Source of the DNA: Hydrogenoanaerobacterium saccharovorans | GTDB taxonomy: Bacteria; Bacillota; Clostridia; Oscillospirales; Ruminococcaceae | Reading direction: 5' to 3' | NCBI RefSeq assembly: GCF_016901815.1 | Contig: NZ_JACSNR010000002.1 | Coordinates: 62,001 to 126,000, forward strand | Length of the DNA stretch: 64,000 nucleotides | Shown: positions 24,155 to 33,148 of the stretch, piece by piece | How the letters are laid out: each line of letters opens with the position of its first letter | Numbering within the stretch: the stretch's first letter is position 1 | Notes under the pieces: generated by a model | Database searches by the model: none | The model's input: the letters and a program-made list of their open reading frames with translations, nothing else | What the model was told of the DNA's origin: nothing | Program-made: the position numbers and the translations under genes

Positions 24155-25483
24155 ATGCGTAAACTCAAAACTGTCGCCAGTCTGCTGCTGGCTGTTGTAA
24201 TCACCGGACTTTCTGCCATCACACCAGCCTTTGCCGATTATGATCCGGGCTTCGATGTGGATGCCGAAGCGGTTTACTTCATCAATCTGGATACCGGCAA
24301 GGTGATCTATGAAAAGGACGCCGATAAAAAGGTCTATCCGGCGTCCACCACCAAAATCATGACCGCCCTGCTGGCACTGGAAAATATCCCGGATCTGGAC
24401 ACACCGCAGATCGAGCTCAAGCTCTACATCCAGAATGCCCTGAGCGGCACCGGCGCTTCGCTGGCAGGTATTCTCCGGGGCGAGACCTTCACCCCCAGGG
24501 AACTGCTCTATGCGGCGTTGCTCCCCTCGGGCAACGAAGCCGCCATGATGCTCGGCGACTATGTGGGCGACGGCAGCCTGGACTACTTCGCCGAGATGAT
24601 GAATGAAAAGGCCGCGGAACTCGGAGCGGTCAACACCCACTTTGTCAACGCCAGCGGCATGCATGACGATGACCATTACACCACTGCCTATGATATGTAT
24701 CTGATCACCATGGCAGCCCTGGAGAATGAAACCTTCCGGGAGATCGTTTCCACCAACTACTACTATGCCGGAGAGGATCAGAACGGCAATCCCCTGCACT
24801 GGAACACCACCAACTTCCTGATCTCGCCCGGCAGTACCTATTATTATCCCTATGCAACCGGCGTCAAAACCGGTACCACCGATGAAGCCGGACGCTGTCT
24901 GGTGAGCACCGCGGAAAAGGACGGCTATCACTACCTGATGGTGATGATGGGTGCGCCCCAGTACGATTCCAATGGCGAAAAGCTGGAGGAAAACATGGTC
25001 TTCAAGCAGACCATTGAGCTCTATGACTGGGCGTTCAGCTCCTTCTCCAACAAGACCCTCATCGAAAAGGATGTGGGTGTGGGCGAAGTCCCGCTGAAGC
25101 TCGCCCGGGGCGGCAAGGATTACCTGCTCATCAAGAGCGGTGAAGTATTCACCGACCTGCTCCCCAATGAGATCGAAGCCAGCTCCATTACCATGGAACT
25201 GGATCTGCCCGCCGTGGTGAATGCCCCCATTAAGGAGGGCGACCAGGTGGGCACCATCCGCCTGATGCTCGCCGGTGAGGAGATCGGCAGTGTCCCGGCT
25301 GTGGCAGCCGAAGATGTGGACGCCAGCCTGATCGCCACCCTCATCGATCAGTTCAAGCGTCTGTTCCGCAGCTTCCTTGCCAAGTTCATTGTGGTCTTTG
25401 TGATCCTGAGCATCATTGCCTATATCACCATCACCGTCCTGCGGGGCCGCAATAAAAACCGCTATTACCGCCGCCGGGGCTGA
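24155..25483 (+). CDS. D-alanyl-D-alanine carboxypeptidase (S11) with C-terminal membrane anchor
   Basis: Third S11 enzyme of the window, 442 residues. Signal peptide 1-27 ends TPAFA. Motifs are STTK 64-67, SGN 125-127 and KTG 238-240. Unlike the other two it ends in a clear membrane helix (about residues 405-427, FIVVFVILSIIAYITITVL) followed by the basic tail RGRNKNRYYRRRG, so it should be anchored at the outer face of the membrane. ATG 24155 has GGGAAAGG upstream. The long leader sets it apart. Confidence 0.94.
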   Translation: MRKLKTVASLLLAVVITGLSAITPAFADYDPGFDVDAEAVYFINLDTGKVIYEKDADKKVYPASTTKIMTALLALENIPDLDTPQIELKLYIQNALSGTGASLAGILRGETFTPRELLYAALLPSGNEAAMMLGDYVGDGSLDYFAEMMNEKAAELGAVNTHFVNASGMHDDDHYTTAYDMYLITMAALENETFREIVSTNYYYAGEDQNGNPLHWNTTNFLISPGSTYYYPYATGVKTGTTDEAGRCLVSTAEKDGYHYLMVMMGAPQYDSNGEKLEENMVFKQTIELYDWAFSSFSNKTLIEKDVGVGEVPLKLARGGKDYLLIKSGEVFTDLLPNEIEASSITMELDLPAVVNAPIKEGDQVGTIRLMLAGEEIGSVPAVAAEDVDASLIATLIDQFKRLFRSFLAKFIVVFVILSIIAYITITVLRGRNKNRYYRRRG

Positions 25484-25523
25484 TTTCTCAGTATAATACC
25501 GCAGAAATTCAACAATGCGTATA

Positions 25524-25562
25524 AAAAACACCGGGCTTTCCGCAGGGAAAACCCGGTGTTTT
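25524..25562. terminator. bidirectional terminator
   Basis: AACACCGGG and CCCGGTGTT with inner TTTCC/GGAAA, flanked by A and T tracts, between the convergent dac and spoIIE genes. Confidence 0.9.
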
Positions 25563-25586
25563 CTTCTATTGTCAGAGGCGTGCGGC

Positions 25587-27911
25587 TCAGTCCGCCCGGA
25601 ACAGATCCGCCACCAGGACAGTGATGTCGTCCTCCCGTCCGGGCTGCTGACGCTCCCGGGCAGTCCTGGCAAGATCCTCCGCCAGCTGCTGGGCCGAGAG
25701 TTCCGCCCCGGCTTCCAGCTGGGACTTGACCCAGTCCGCTCCGGTGGCTGTGACTCCGTCCGACACCAGCACCAGCCGGTCCCCCTCCCGGAGGGTCAGG
25801 CTGCTCTTTTCAAAGGCGGCGCCCTCCAGAATGCCCGCCGGCAGCGAATCAGACTGCACATACCCGGCCCGTCCGTTCTTTACCAGGAAGGTGGGAGCGG
25901 CACCGGCCTTATAGAACTCTGCCCGCCCGGTGAAGAGATCCACTGCCGCCACATCGGCGGTGGCAAGGGTCTCCTCCCCGCTCTTGAGCAGCAGCGCCGA
26001 GTTGACGATCTTCAGGGCGGCATCACAGCCCACCCCCGCTTCCAGCAGCCGCCGGAGCAGATCGGAGGTCATGGCGCTGTCCACCGCCGCATTGCCGCCG
26101 GTGCCCATGCCGTCCGAAAGAATCAGCACAAACCGTCCGGTGTCGGTGGTCAGGCTGCGGTAGGCGTCCCCGGTGATCCTCGACCCCGTTTCGGTGAGCT
26201 GACTGGAACCCCAGTCCACCGTATAGACTGCCCGCTCCTGCCAGCTGAGGTAGGCATGTCCGCCCACTGTGCGCACCTGGGGCAGTTCCAGATCCCGTCC
26301 CAGCAGCTCCCCCATCTCCAGAGCCAGGGCTGTCTTGTCCAGCCTCGGCAGTTTGAGGGGGTTGATCTCACACTCCATCAGGAGTCGGTTCTCCCGGTCC
26401 AGATTGCAGCAGATCTCCCCCGGGTCCAGTCCCTGGGCTGCCAGACAGCTCCGGGCCTTCTCCTCAAGTTTCGCGTCCCGGCGGCAGAAGTTCTCCCACC
26501 GTCCGGACAGCTCCTCCACCAGCATAGCCAGCCCTTCAAACTGATCGGTGACCACACCCCGGATCTGACTGACCTTCCGGCGGCTGCCCAGCTCTGCCTG
26601 GTACCGGGCATAACCCGCTGTCAGGGCAGCTGCCAGCTCATCCGGCGCCCGGCAGACACTCCGGAGCGTTTCGGGGATCTGTCCGCTCTCCAGCTGACCG
26701 TCCCGGCGCAGGATCAGCATACAGTTGTTCACGGCGTCCATGGTCTGGTCGAATTCACTCTGCCAGCACCGGTATCGCCGGGGACATTTCCGACAGACAG
26801 TATCCATGGTCTGCTGCCACACATCTTCCACACTGCACAGGTGCATGCTGCCCAGCTTCCGGGATACCTCCCGGGTGGTGTCGCCGATCTCCCGCAGCGC
26901 CTGGGCAAACCGCTCCATCTGCATCCGCAGAGCCATCCGCTCGGCGGAGGTCTCCCCGGCGGCATTCTCCCGGGCGGGCTGGACAAACCGCACCACCTTG
27001 CCCGGCAGCACCAGCACGATCAGGCAGGCCAGCAGGTTTTCCGCCAGAGCGATCTGCATCATCCGGGAGGATGGCGAGGTCACCGAGACCAGTGCCGTCA
27101 CCGCCAGATAGCACAGCGCCGTGGGAATGCGCCCGAACCGGTTCGCCATCCCTGCCAGCAGGCCGCCGGCGGCATAACTGCCCATGAGGAAGGCGGTGTC
27201 CTTGCCCAGTGCCAGAGCCACCAGGCCGGCGCCCACTCCCAGCACGGCTCCGGCAGCGGGCCCCCCGGCAAAGGCAAAGAGCAGCACTCCGGCGGAGGCC
27301 AGCACCCGTCCGGCGGAGATCCCCGCTACGGCGACCTGACCCAGTCCGGCGGCAATGAGCAGAAAGGTGACATAGAGGCAGCCCAGTTCCTCCTGGTAAG
27401 CGGAGGCCACCCGGCTGCGGAGGATCACAAAGGACCGGGCAAAAAACCAGGCGCTGCCCGCTGCCAGCATGGACACTGCCACTGCCATGAGCAGACGATA
27501 GGGGTCACCGCCCAGGGCGAAGGCCGCAGCCACCCCTCCCACCAGCATGCAGCCCCCAGCCAGCACAGCCGGCGCCTGGGGAATGCGTTTCCACAGGCTG
27601 CCGCTGGAGAGGGTCCACCGCACCCCGCCCAGCAGCAGGATGGCAGCGGCATATTCCATGGCACTGCCCGGCGCCGGGAACCAGAGGTATCCGAACAGCG
27701 CCCCGAACAGCGCCGGCAGGAACAGTCCCTCCGGCACCGCGGCAGCCAGCGCCACCCCGAATGGAGCAATCCCGCCCAGGATATGCGCTCCGGCAAAGAC
27801 AGCGCCTCCGGCGGCAGCTGCTGCCATTTCCAATGCGCGCCGGTACTGTCCGGCGGTCTGCCTGAGCCTGTCCCGGATGGGAAGCCCGGCATAATCGGTT
27901 CTGTTTTGCAT
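25587..27911 (-). CDS. spoIIE: stage II sporulation protein E
   Basis: Membrane-bound PP2C-family phosphatase that dephosphorylates SpoIIAA and so activates sigma-F in the forespore. The first 300 residues hold about ten hydrophobic segments. A cytoplasmic linker with a small Cys cluster (CRKCPRRYRCW, about residue 370) follows. The C-terminal PP2C domain has the metal residues in LILSDGMGTGGNA, LVSDGVTATG and GREDDITVLV. Length (774) fits the family. It confirms that the organism sporulates. Confidence 0.95.
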   Translation of the reverse strand: MQNRTDYAGLPIRDRLRQTAGQYRRALEMAAAAAGGAVFAGAHILGGIAPFGVALAAAVPEGLFLPALFGALFGYLWFPAPGSAMEYAAAILLLGGVRWTLSSGSLWKRIPQAPAVLAGGCMLVGGVAAAFALGGDPYRLLMAVAVSMLAAGSAWFFARSFVILRSRVASAYQEELGCLYVTFLLIAAGLGQVAVAGISAGRVLASAGVLLFAFAGGPAAGAVLGVGAGLVALALGKDTAFLMGSYAAGGLLAGMANRFGRIPTALCYLAVTALVSVTSPSSRMMQIALAENLLACLIVLVLPGKVVRFVQPARENAAGETSAERMALRMQMERFAQALREIGDTTREVSRKLGSMHLCSVEDVWQQTMDTVCRKCPRRYRCWQSEFDQTMDAVNNCMLILRRDGQLESGQIPETLRSVCRAPDELAAALTAGYARYQAELGSRRKVSQIRGVVTDQFEGLAMLVEELSGRWENFCRRDAKLEEKARSCLAAQGLDPGEICCNLDRENRLLMECEINPLKLPRLDKTALALEMGELLGRDLELPQVRTVGGHAYLSWQERAVYTVDWGSSQLTETGSRITGDAYRSLTTDTGRFVLILSDGMGTGGNAAVDSAMTSDLLRRLLEAGVGCDAALKIVNSALLLKSGEETLATADVAAVDLFTGRAEFYKAGAAPTFLVKNGRAGYVQSDSLPAGILEGAAFEKSSLTLREGDRLVLVSDGVTATGADWVKSQLEAGAELSAQQLAEDLARTARERQQPGREDDITVLVADLFRAD

Positions 27912-28008
27912 ACGCTTTCACCTGTTTCTGTGCATAACCTGTCCGTTTCCGGTCAAAAATTTCCCGGAATCCGGGCAGGCCTGTCCATTTATAGTATTTT
28001 ACAGCCTG

Positions 28009-28056
28009 ATTATAACTTTTTGTATAGTGCGAAAGCAGTCAGAACCCGGTGTCGAA
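28009..28056 (-). promoter_or_regulatory. candidate spoIIE control region with a Spo0A-like box
   Basis: On the minus strand a perfect TATAAT (28014 down to 28009) lacks a good -35 at 17 bases. A TGTCGAA, matching the core 0A box TGNCGAA, lies at 28050-28056 on the plus strand. In Bacillus spoIIE is driven by sigma-A with Spo0A~P. The box is short and could be chance; it is also close to the gltX promoter. Confidence 0.35.
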
Positions 28057-28091
28057 ACCCGGTGTGTCCCCGGGAAAACGAATGGTTTTTC

Positions 28092-28120
28092 TTGACAAAC
28101 ATACCCCTGAGAGATAGTAT
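28092..28120 (+). promoter_or_regulatory. gltX promoter
   Basis: Perfect TTGACA, 17-base spacer, TAGTAT, 75 bases before gltX. The short leader has no T-box features. Confidence 0.8.
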
Positions 28121-28194
28121 TATTAGTAAGTATCTTTTTGTGCGGTTTCTGCAAGCCGCCTGTCAATAAACATTCCAAAACGGAGGCTTTGACC

Positions 28195-29655
28195 ATGAAA
28201 TTTGACCATGTACGCACCCGATTTGCCCCCAGTCCGACCGGCTATATGCATGTCGGTAACCTGCGGACAGCCCTGTATGCCTATCTTACTGCCAAGAGCA
28301 TGGGCGGTAAAATGATCCTGCGGATCGAGGATACTGACCAGGAGCGTCAGGTGGAAGGCGCCGTGGATATTATCTACAACACCATGCGGGACACCGGCCT
28401 GCTGTGGGACGAGGGTCCGGATATCGGCGGCCCGGTAGGCCCCTATGTACAGAGTGAGCGCATAGGCATCTATAAGGAATATGCCCTCAAGCTGGTAGAG
28501 CTGGGCGCCGCTTACTACTGCTTCTGCGACAAGGAGCGTCTGGAGGAGGTCCGGGAGCTGCAGAAGGCTTCGGGCATTGCTCCCCAGTATGACCGCCACT
28601 GCCGCAACCTCACCCCCGAGGAGGTTCAGGCCAAGCTGGATGCCGGCGAACCCTATGTAATCCGTCAGAAGGTGCCGCTGGAAGGCACTACCACCTTTGA
28701 TGATGTAGTCTATGGCTCCATCACGGTGGAAAACAGCACCCTGGACGATCAGGTCCTGCTGAAGGCTGACGGCTTCCCCACCTATAACTTTGCCAACGTT
28801 GTGGACGACCATCTCATGGGCATCACCCATGTAATCCGCGGCAGTGAGTATCTCTCCTCCGCCCCCAAGTACAACCTGCTCTATGAGGCTTTCGGCTGGG
28901 AGATCCCGATCTATATGCACTGCCCGCCGGTTATGAAGGACGCCACCCACAAGCTCTCCAAGCGCAACGGTGACGCCTCCTATCAGGATCTGGTGGCTCA
29001 GGGCTACCTCAAGGAAGCCATCCTCAACTACATCCTGCTGCTGGGCTGGAGCCCCAAGGGTGAAAAGGAAGTCTTCTCCCTCCCGGAGATGATCGAGGCC
29101 TTTGATATCCATGGCATTTCCAAGTCCCCGGCGATCTTCGATACCGTCAAGCTGCGCTTCCTCAACGGTGAGTATATCCGTGCCCTGACCCCCGAGCAGT
29201 TCCATGATATGGCTCTGCCGTGGATTCGCAAGGGTGTAAAGCGGGAAGATGTGGATACCAAGCTCATCGCTTCCCTGCTGCAGCCCCGCTGCGAAGTTCT
29301 GGGCGATATTCCCGAGCAGCTGGACTTCATTGACGAGCTGCCCGACTACTCCACCGACCTCTATGTGAGCAAGAAGATGAAGACCAACGAGGAGACCTCG
29401 CTGGAGATCCTGCGTCAGATCCTGCCGGTGATGGAGGCCATGGACGACTTCTCAGACGAGGCTGTTCATACTGCCATGTTCGACCTGATTGCCAAGCTGG
29501 GCGTCAAGAACGGCTACCTGCTGTGGCCGCTGCGCATTGCCCTGAGCGGCAAGCAGTTCACCCCCGGCGGCGGCGTGGAAATTGCTGCGATCCTCGGCAA
29601 GGAGGAGAGCCTGAAGCGCCTCAAGAAGGGCATCGAAAAGCTGGAAAACCGCTGA
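28195..29655 (+). CDS. gltX: glutamyl-tRNA synthetase
   Basis: Class I synthetase charging tRNA-Glu (and in many Bacillota also tRNA-Gln). The HIGH-type motif is [12 protein letters not shown] at residues 11-22 and the KMSKS-type motif is KLSKRNG. Length 486 is normal. ATG 28195 follows CGGAGGCTTTGACC. It has its own promoter and terminator. Confidence 0.97.
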   Translation: MKFDHVRTRFAPSPTGYMHVGNLRTALYAYLTAKSMGGKMILRIEDTDQERQVEGAVDIIYNTMRDTGLLWDEGPDIGGPVGPYVQSERIGIYKEYALKLVELGAAYYCFCDKERLEEVRELQKASGIAPQYDRHCRNLTPEEVQAKLDAGEPYVIRQKVPLEGTTTFDDVVYGSITVENSTLDDQVLLKADGFPTYNFANVVDDHLMGITHVIRGSEYLSSAPKYNLLYEAFGWEIPIYMHCPPVMKDATHKLSKRNGDASYQDLVAQGYLKEAILNYILLLGWSPKGEKEVFSLPEMIEAFDIHGISKSPAIFDTVKLRFLNGEYIRALTPEQFHDMALPWIRKGVKREDVDTKLIASLLQPRCEVLGDIPEQLDFIDELPDYSTDLYVSKKMKTNEETSLEILRQILPVMEAMDDFSDEAVHTAMFDLIAKLGVKNGYLLWPLRIALSGKQFTPGGGVEIAAILGKEESLKRLKKGIEKLENR

Positions 29656-29667
29656 ATCAACCCATAA

Positions 29668-29698
29668 GAAAAAGGCTGGAATTTCTTCCAGCCTTTTT
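29668..29698. terminator. bidirectional terminator of gltX and the XRE operon
   Basis: GGCTGGAA and TTCCAGCC with A and T tracts on both sides; it lies two bases from the XRE stop. Confidence 0.9.
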
Positions 29699-29699
29699 G

Positions 29700-29906
29700 T
29701 TATGCCTGGGCAGAGCTGTCGGGCGTGAACAGTTCGTCCACCCGCACCCCCAGCTCCGCAGCCAGATGGAACGCCAGTGCCAGGGTGGGGTCATACTTGT
29801 TGTTCTCGATGGCGTTGATGGTCTGGCGGGATACGCCGCAGCGCCGGGCCAGTTCCTCCTGGGAAAGCCCCTGTTCCCGCCGCAGATCCCGGATCTGGTT
29901 CTTCAT
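29700..29906 (-). CDS. XRE-family small transcriptional regulator
   Basis: A 68-residue Cro/C1-type helix-turn-helix protein: IRDLRREQGLSQEELARRCGVSRQTINAIE forms the DNA-binding unit and the rest is a short dimer helix. It is the type found with small membrane proteins in Bacillota. It is downstream of the membrane gene by two bases, so coupled. Duplicated near-palindromes over the operon promoter suggest that it represses its own operon. Confidence 0.92.
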   Translation of the reverse strand: MKNQIRDLRREQGLSQEELARRCGVSRQTINAIENNKYDPTLALAFHLAAELGVRVDELFTPDSSAQA

Positions 29907-29908
29907 AG

Positions 29909-30229
29909 TCAGTCACCGTACCGTCTTTTATAGTAGCAGAGGGAAACACAGTAGACCAGCGCCGCTGTCATCAGCAGCACCAGCGGATTCTTCTCCCCCA
30001 TGGGAATGCCCTGGGTGATGCTTCCCGCCACACCCAGAATGATCTCCAGCAGCAGCATTCCCACAAAGGCGGAAAAACTGGTGCTCCCGGCATGGAGCAG
30101 GATCAGCCTGCGGCGTTCATCGCCCTGGCGCAGGATGGAAACAAACATCACCCCGGTCAGCCCCAGCAGCAGAAAGAATCCCGCAAAGAAAAGCCAGCCC
30201 CACCAGGGCATTGCCTGTGCTGTATTCAT
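29909..30229 (-). CDS. small membrane protein paired with the XRE regulator
   Basis: A 106-residue protein with three hydrophobic segments (about residues 9-32, 48-67 and 79-97) and short polar loops; the first loop is basic (RQGDERRRL). ATG 30229 lies after AGGAGG. It is the first gene of the two-gene operon. The function is unknown; such pairs are widespread in Clostridia and Bacilli. Confidence 0.8.
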   Translation of the reverse strand: MNTAQAMPWWGWLFFAGFFLLLGLTGVMFVSILRQGDERRRLILLHAGSTSFSAFVGMLLLEIILGVAGSITQGIPMGEKNPLVLLMTAALVYCVSLCYYKRRYGD

Positions 30230-30248
30230 TCTTCATTCCTCCTTCAAG

Positions 30249-30314
30249 ATGTCAAATACTTTTTACATCTTTACTGTATCACACCAAAGGAGGAATGTCA
30301 AATATTTTTTACAT
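30249..30314 (-). promoter_or_regulatory. promoter with two near-identical operators, XRE/membrane-protein operon
   Basis: On the minus strand TTGACA (30296-30301) and TACAGT (30273-30278) are 17 bases apart. A 20-base near-palindrome ATGTCAAATAYTTTTTACAT occurs twice, at 30249-30268 and 30295-30314, with one mismatch and a 46-base period. The distal copy covers the -35; the proximal copy lies just downstream of the start point. Confidence 0.7.
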
Positions 30315-30348
30315 TTTTTGAAAGTTGCCCCGCTAAAGCGGTTTCTAC

Positions 30349-30377
30349 TTTTCTTCCACCCGGGTTTGTGCTACAAT
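30349..30377 (+). promoter_or_regulatory. probable promoter of the aminotransferase gene
   Basis: Extended -10 TGCTACAAT with a weak TTTTCT at -35 spacing 17; AAGGAG of the gene is about 30 bases on. Confidence 0.5.
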
Positions 30378-30424
30378 AGAAACAGTATTTTCCGGCGGAT
30401 TTCCGCCAAAAGGAGTTGAGGAAA

Positions 30425-31609
30425 ATGCAGTTCCATCGTTCCGCCCATGCCGGATCGCTGCGGCCCACCGCCGCCAATAAAATCCTGGACATGGGTGCTG
30501 ATCCCGCCATCATTTCGCTGGCAGCAGGCAATCCCGCACCCGAGGCCTATCCCATCGCCGCGGTACAGGACATCACCCGCCGGATTCTGGAGGAGGAGCC
30601 TCTGGAGGCGCTCCAGTACAGTGTCCCCCAGGGCGACCCGTCCCTGCGCCGGGCTGTGACCGACTGGATGCGGTCCCGCTATGGCTGCGGCAGGGAGTTT
30701 GATGACTGTGTCATCGTCTCCGGCGCTCAGCAGGGCGGTGATCTCACCGCCCGGATTCTCTGCGATCCCGGCGACATCGTCCTCTGTGAGGAGCCCACCT
30801 TCCTGGGCTGTCTGGATGCCTTCCGTGCTGCGGGAGCCCGGCTCCGGGGTGTGCCCATGCAGGAGGACGGTATCGATGTGGACGCACTGGAAGCCGCTCT
30901 GCGGGAAGGCGGTCCCATCCGTTTCCTCTACACCATTCCCAACTTCCAGAATCCCACCGGCATCACCATGTCGATGGAAAAGCGCCGCCGGGTCTATGAA
31001 CTGGCAGTGCAGTATGACATTCTGATCCTGGAGGACAACCCCTATGGCGATCTCCGCTTCCGTGGGGAAGCCCTGCCGCCCATCAAGAGCCTGGATGAAA
31101 CCGGTCATGTGATCTACATGGGCAGTTTTTCCAAGATCCTGGCTCCGGGAGTGCGCACGGGTTATGTCCTTGCCCACCGGGATCTCATCGCACAGTATAC
31201 TACCCTGAAAAGCGCCTGTGATGTCCATTCCAATATCCTGGCGCAGAAGATCTGTTACCGGTTCCTCACCGAACAGGATATGGATGCGCACCTTGCCGGC
31301 CTGGCCGCAGTATATCGCCGCAAGAGTACGCTGATGCTCGATGCATTCGACCGCTGCTTTGACAGCCGTGTGACCCGCACCGAGCCGGACGGCGGCCTGT
31401 TTGTTTGGTGTACCCTGCCTGAGGGCTGTGATTCCCAGCCGTTTGCCGCGTCCGCCGCCGAAGCCGGTGTGCTGGTTGTGCCCGGAGCCGGATTCATGAC
31501 CGAACCGGAAACCATCAGCCGCAGCTTCCGGCTCAACTACTCCACCCCTTCGGATGAGGCCATTCTCCGGGGTATGGAGATCCTGGGCCGGCTCACCCAT
31601 TCTCTGTAA
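30425..31609 (+). CDS. PLP-dependent aminotransferase, class I/II (2-aminoadipate aminotransferase type)
   Basis: Fold-type I aminotransferase. Marks are SLAAGNPAPEAYP near the start, YSVPQGDPSLRRAV, FLYTIPNFQNPTGITM (cofactor-contacting Asn), LEDNPYGDLRF (cofactor Asp/Tyr) and the Schiff-base Lys in GSFSKILAPGVRTGY. This is the MocR-like/LysN clade, which uses aminoadipate, aromatic or branched amino acids; the substrate cannot be told from sequence. I chose ATG 30425, nine bases after AAGGAG, over a TTG at 30416. trpS follows 30 bases later. Confidence 0.9.
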   Translation: MQFHRSAHAGSLRPTAANKILDMGADPAIISLAAGNPAPEAYPIAAVQDITRRILEEEPLEALQYSVPQGDPSLRRAVTDWMRSRYGCGREFDDCVIVSGAQQGGDLTARILCDPGDIVLCEEPTFLGCLDAFRAAGARLRGVPMQEDGIDVDALEAALREGGPIRFLYTIPNFQNPTGITMSMEKRRRVYELAVQYDILILEDNPYGDLRFRGEALPPIKSLDETGHVIYMGSFSKILAPGVRTGYVLAHRDLIAQYTTLKSACDVHSNILAQKICYRFLTEQDMDAHLAGLAAVYRRKSTLMLDAFDRCFDSRVTRTEPDGGLFVWCTLPEGCDSQPFAASAAEAGVLVVPGAGFMTEPETISRSFRLNYSTPSDEAILRGMEILGRLTHSL

Positions 31610-31639
31610 TTCAATGACGATTTTGGAGGAATAAATACC

Positions 31640-32650
31640 ATGGATAATCAGAATCAGAAAAAGCCGGTTGTATTCTCGGGCATTCAGCCCACCGGTGTGA
31701 TGACACTCGGCAACTATCTGGGCGCGCTCAAGAACTGGGTCAAGCTCCAGGACGACTATGACTGTTACTACTGCATCGTGGATATGCACGCTCTCACTGT
31801 GCGGCAGGACCCGGTGCAGTTCCGCAAGAATATCCTGGATGCCTATGCCCTGATGCTGGCCTGCGGCATTGATCCCGACCGCAGCACTGCCTTTATCCAG
31901 AGCCATGTCAAGACCCATGCCGAGCTGGCCTGGGTACTCAACTGCAATACTCCCTTCGGGGAACTGAGCCGTATGACCCAGTTCAAGGACAAGAGCCAGA
32001 AGCACCCTGACAATGTCAATGCCGGTCTGTTCACCTACCCCACCCTGATGGCAGCGGATATTCTGCTCTATCAGGCTGACCTGGTACCGGTGGGTGTGGA
32101 TCAGAAGCAGCATCTGGAACTGACCCGGAACATTGCCCAGCGCTTCAACCAGGCCTATGGCGATACCTTCGTAGTGCCGGACGGCTATATCCCCGCTGCC
32201 AATGAGGGCGCCAAGATCATGTCCCTGCAGGAACCCACCAAGAAGATGTCCAAGTCGGACGAGAACCCCAACGCCTTCATCACCATTCTGGATGACAAGG
32301 ATACCATTGTGCGCAAGTTCAAGCGTGCGGTCACCGACTCGGATATGGAGATTCGCTATGCCGAGGGCAAGGACGGCATCAACAACCTGCTGACCATCTA
32401 CTCGGTGGTAACCGGCAAGAGCATTGCCGAAGCAGAGGCAGAGTTTGCCGGCAAGGGCTATGGCGACTTCAAGCTGGCTGTGGGCGAAGCAGTGGCAGAC
32501 CACCTGAAGCCCATCCGGGATCGCTTTGCCGAGCTGCGTTCGGATAAGACCCAGCTGGAGGGCTTCTACCATGCTGGTGCTGACAAGGCCCTGTATGTTT
32601 CCCAGAAGACCCTGAGCAAGGTTTACAAGAAGATCGGCTTTATCCGCTGA
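31640..32650 (+). CDS. trpS: tryptophanyl-tRNA synthetase
   Basis: Class Ic synthetase for tRNA-Trp. The HIGH-type motif is in [17 protein letters not shown] (about residues 14-30) and KMSKS is present exactly in [10 protein letters not shown]. Length 336 is normal. ATG 31640 follows TTGGAGGAATAAATACC. No T-box leader is present in the 30-base gap, so it is probably read from the aminotransferase promoter. Confidence 0.97.
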   Translation: MDNQNQKKPVVFSGIQPTGVMTLGNYLGALKNWVKLQDDYDCYYCIVDMHALTVRQDPVQFRKNILDAYALMLACGIDPDRSTAFIQSHVKTHAELAWVLNCNTPFGELSRMTQFKDKSQKHPDNVNAGLFTYPTLMAADILLYQADLVPVGVDQKQHLELTRNIAQRFNQAYGDTFVVPDGYIPAANEGAKIMSLQEPTKKMSKSDENPNAFITILDDKDTIVRKFKRAVTDSDMEIRYAEGKDGINNLLTIYSVVTGKSIAEAEAEFAGKGYGDFKLAVGEAVADHLKPIRDRFAELRSDKTQLEGFYHAGADKALYVSQKTLSKVYKKIGFIR

Positions 32651-32666
32651 CCTCTATACGAATAGT

Positions 32667-32705
32667 AAAAAACAGGACGGAATATACAGTTCCGCCCTGT
32701 TTTTT
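32667..32705. terminator. trpS terminator, also ends the minus-strand RNA
   Basis: CAGGACGGAA and TTCCGCCCTG form the stem; A6 and T6 tracts flank it, so it can act in both directions. Confidence 0.9.
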
Positions 32706-32938
32706 GCTGGATCAGCAGACCTTTGCCTGTATGGAGCCGGGCTGCTGTTCCATGTGCTGTGCAGGCCAGCCCCGCTGCCCACATGCTGCCGGCGTTGGCA
32801 AATGCCATCTGGGCAGCAATCCTCAGACCCGTGGGGTGGGCGCAAGCGGCATTCTGCGGACTGCGCATCCGGAGTCTGTCTGTCCCCCAGCGGGGCCATG
32901 GAAAGCCGTCCTGCAAATGCTGTCCACAGTCGAAAATC
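32668..32938 (-). ncRNA. candidate structured noncoding RNA, about 270 nt
   Basis: No gene is supported in 32651-33148. On the minus strand a promoter-like pair precedes a unit that ends at the trpS/RNA terminator. The 5' segment (complement of 32913-32926) pairs with the 3' segment (complement of 32708-32726) over about 14 bp with a four-base bulge. Inside are hairpins at 32824-32878 (CAGAC/GTCTG plus GCGCA/TGCGC), 32774-32817 (perfect 8 bp GCTGCCCA/TGGGCAGC) and 32725-32766. The shape is a closed multibranch RNA. I could not match it to 6S, SRP, RNase P or tmRNA signature sequences. Confidence 0.4.
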
Positions 32939-32944
32939 TGTGAT

Positions 32945-32972
32945 ATTCTATCCGGTTATTCTAATCTGTATA
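32945..32972 (-). promoter_or_regulatory. candidate promoter of the minus-strand RNA
   Basis: Minus strand TATACA, 16-base spacer, TAGAAT. The -35 matches TTGACA at four of six positions. Confidence 0.4.
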
Positions 32973-33099
32973 GTGGCTTCTGTGCGCAGTAAAAGCCTGT
33001 CAGAGCCAGTCACACCTCTCCCCTGCCTCAATGGAGCTGCCGGGTGACCTGTGGCAGGCATTATTTCTCCACATGCCGCACCCGGTTCCCGCTGCCATC

Positions 33100-33132
33100 A
33101 AAAAAGCCGTCCCCGGCCGGGGACGGCTTTTT
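33100..33132. terminator. pyr operon terminator
   Basis: Perfect 11-bp self-complementary GCCGTCCCCGG/CCGGGGACGGC at 33106-33127 with A6 and T5 on the two sides, 16 bases past the carB stop. Confidence 0.9.
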
Positions 33133-33148
33133 CTATGCGATGGGATCA

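Noticed and set aside
30230-30320. CRISPR-like repeats
   Set aside because: There are only two copies of a 20-base near-palindrome, placed on a promoter; this fits an operator, not an array.
32704-32992. Open frames of 79-97 codons in the trpS-carB gap
   Set aside because: None has a ribosome site or protein-like composition, and several overlap in different frames, as expected for GC-rich structured sequence. A structured RNA explains the region better.
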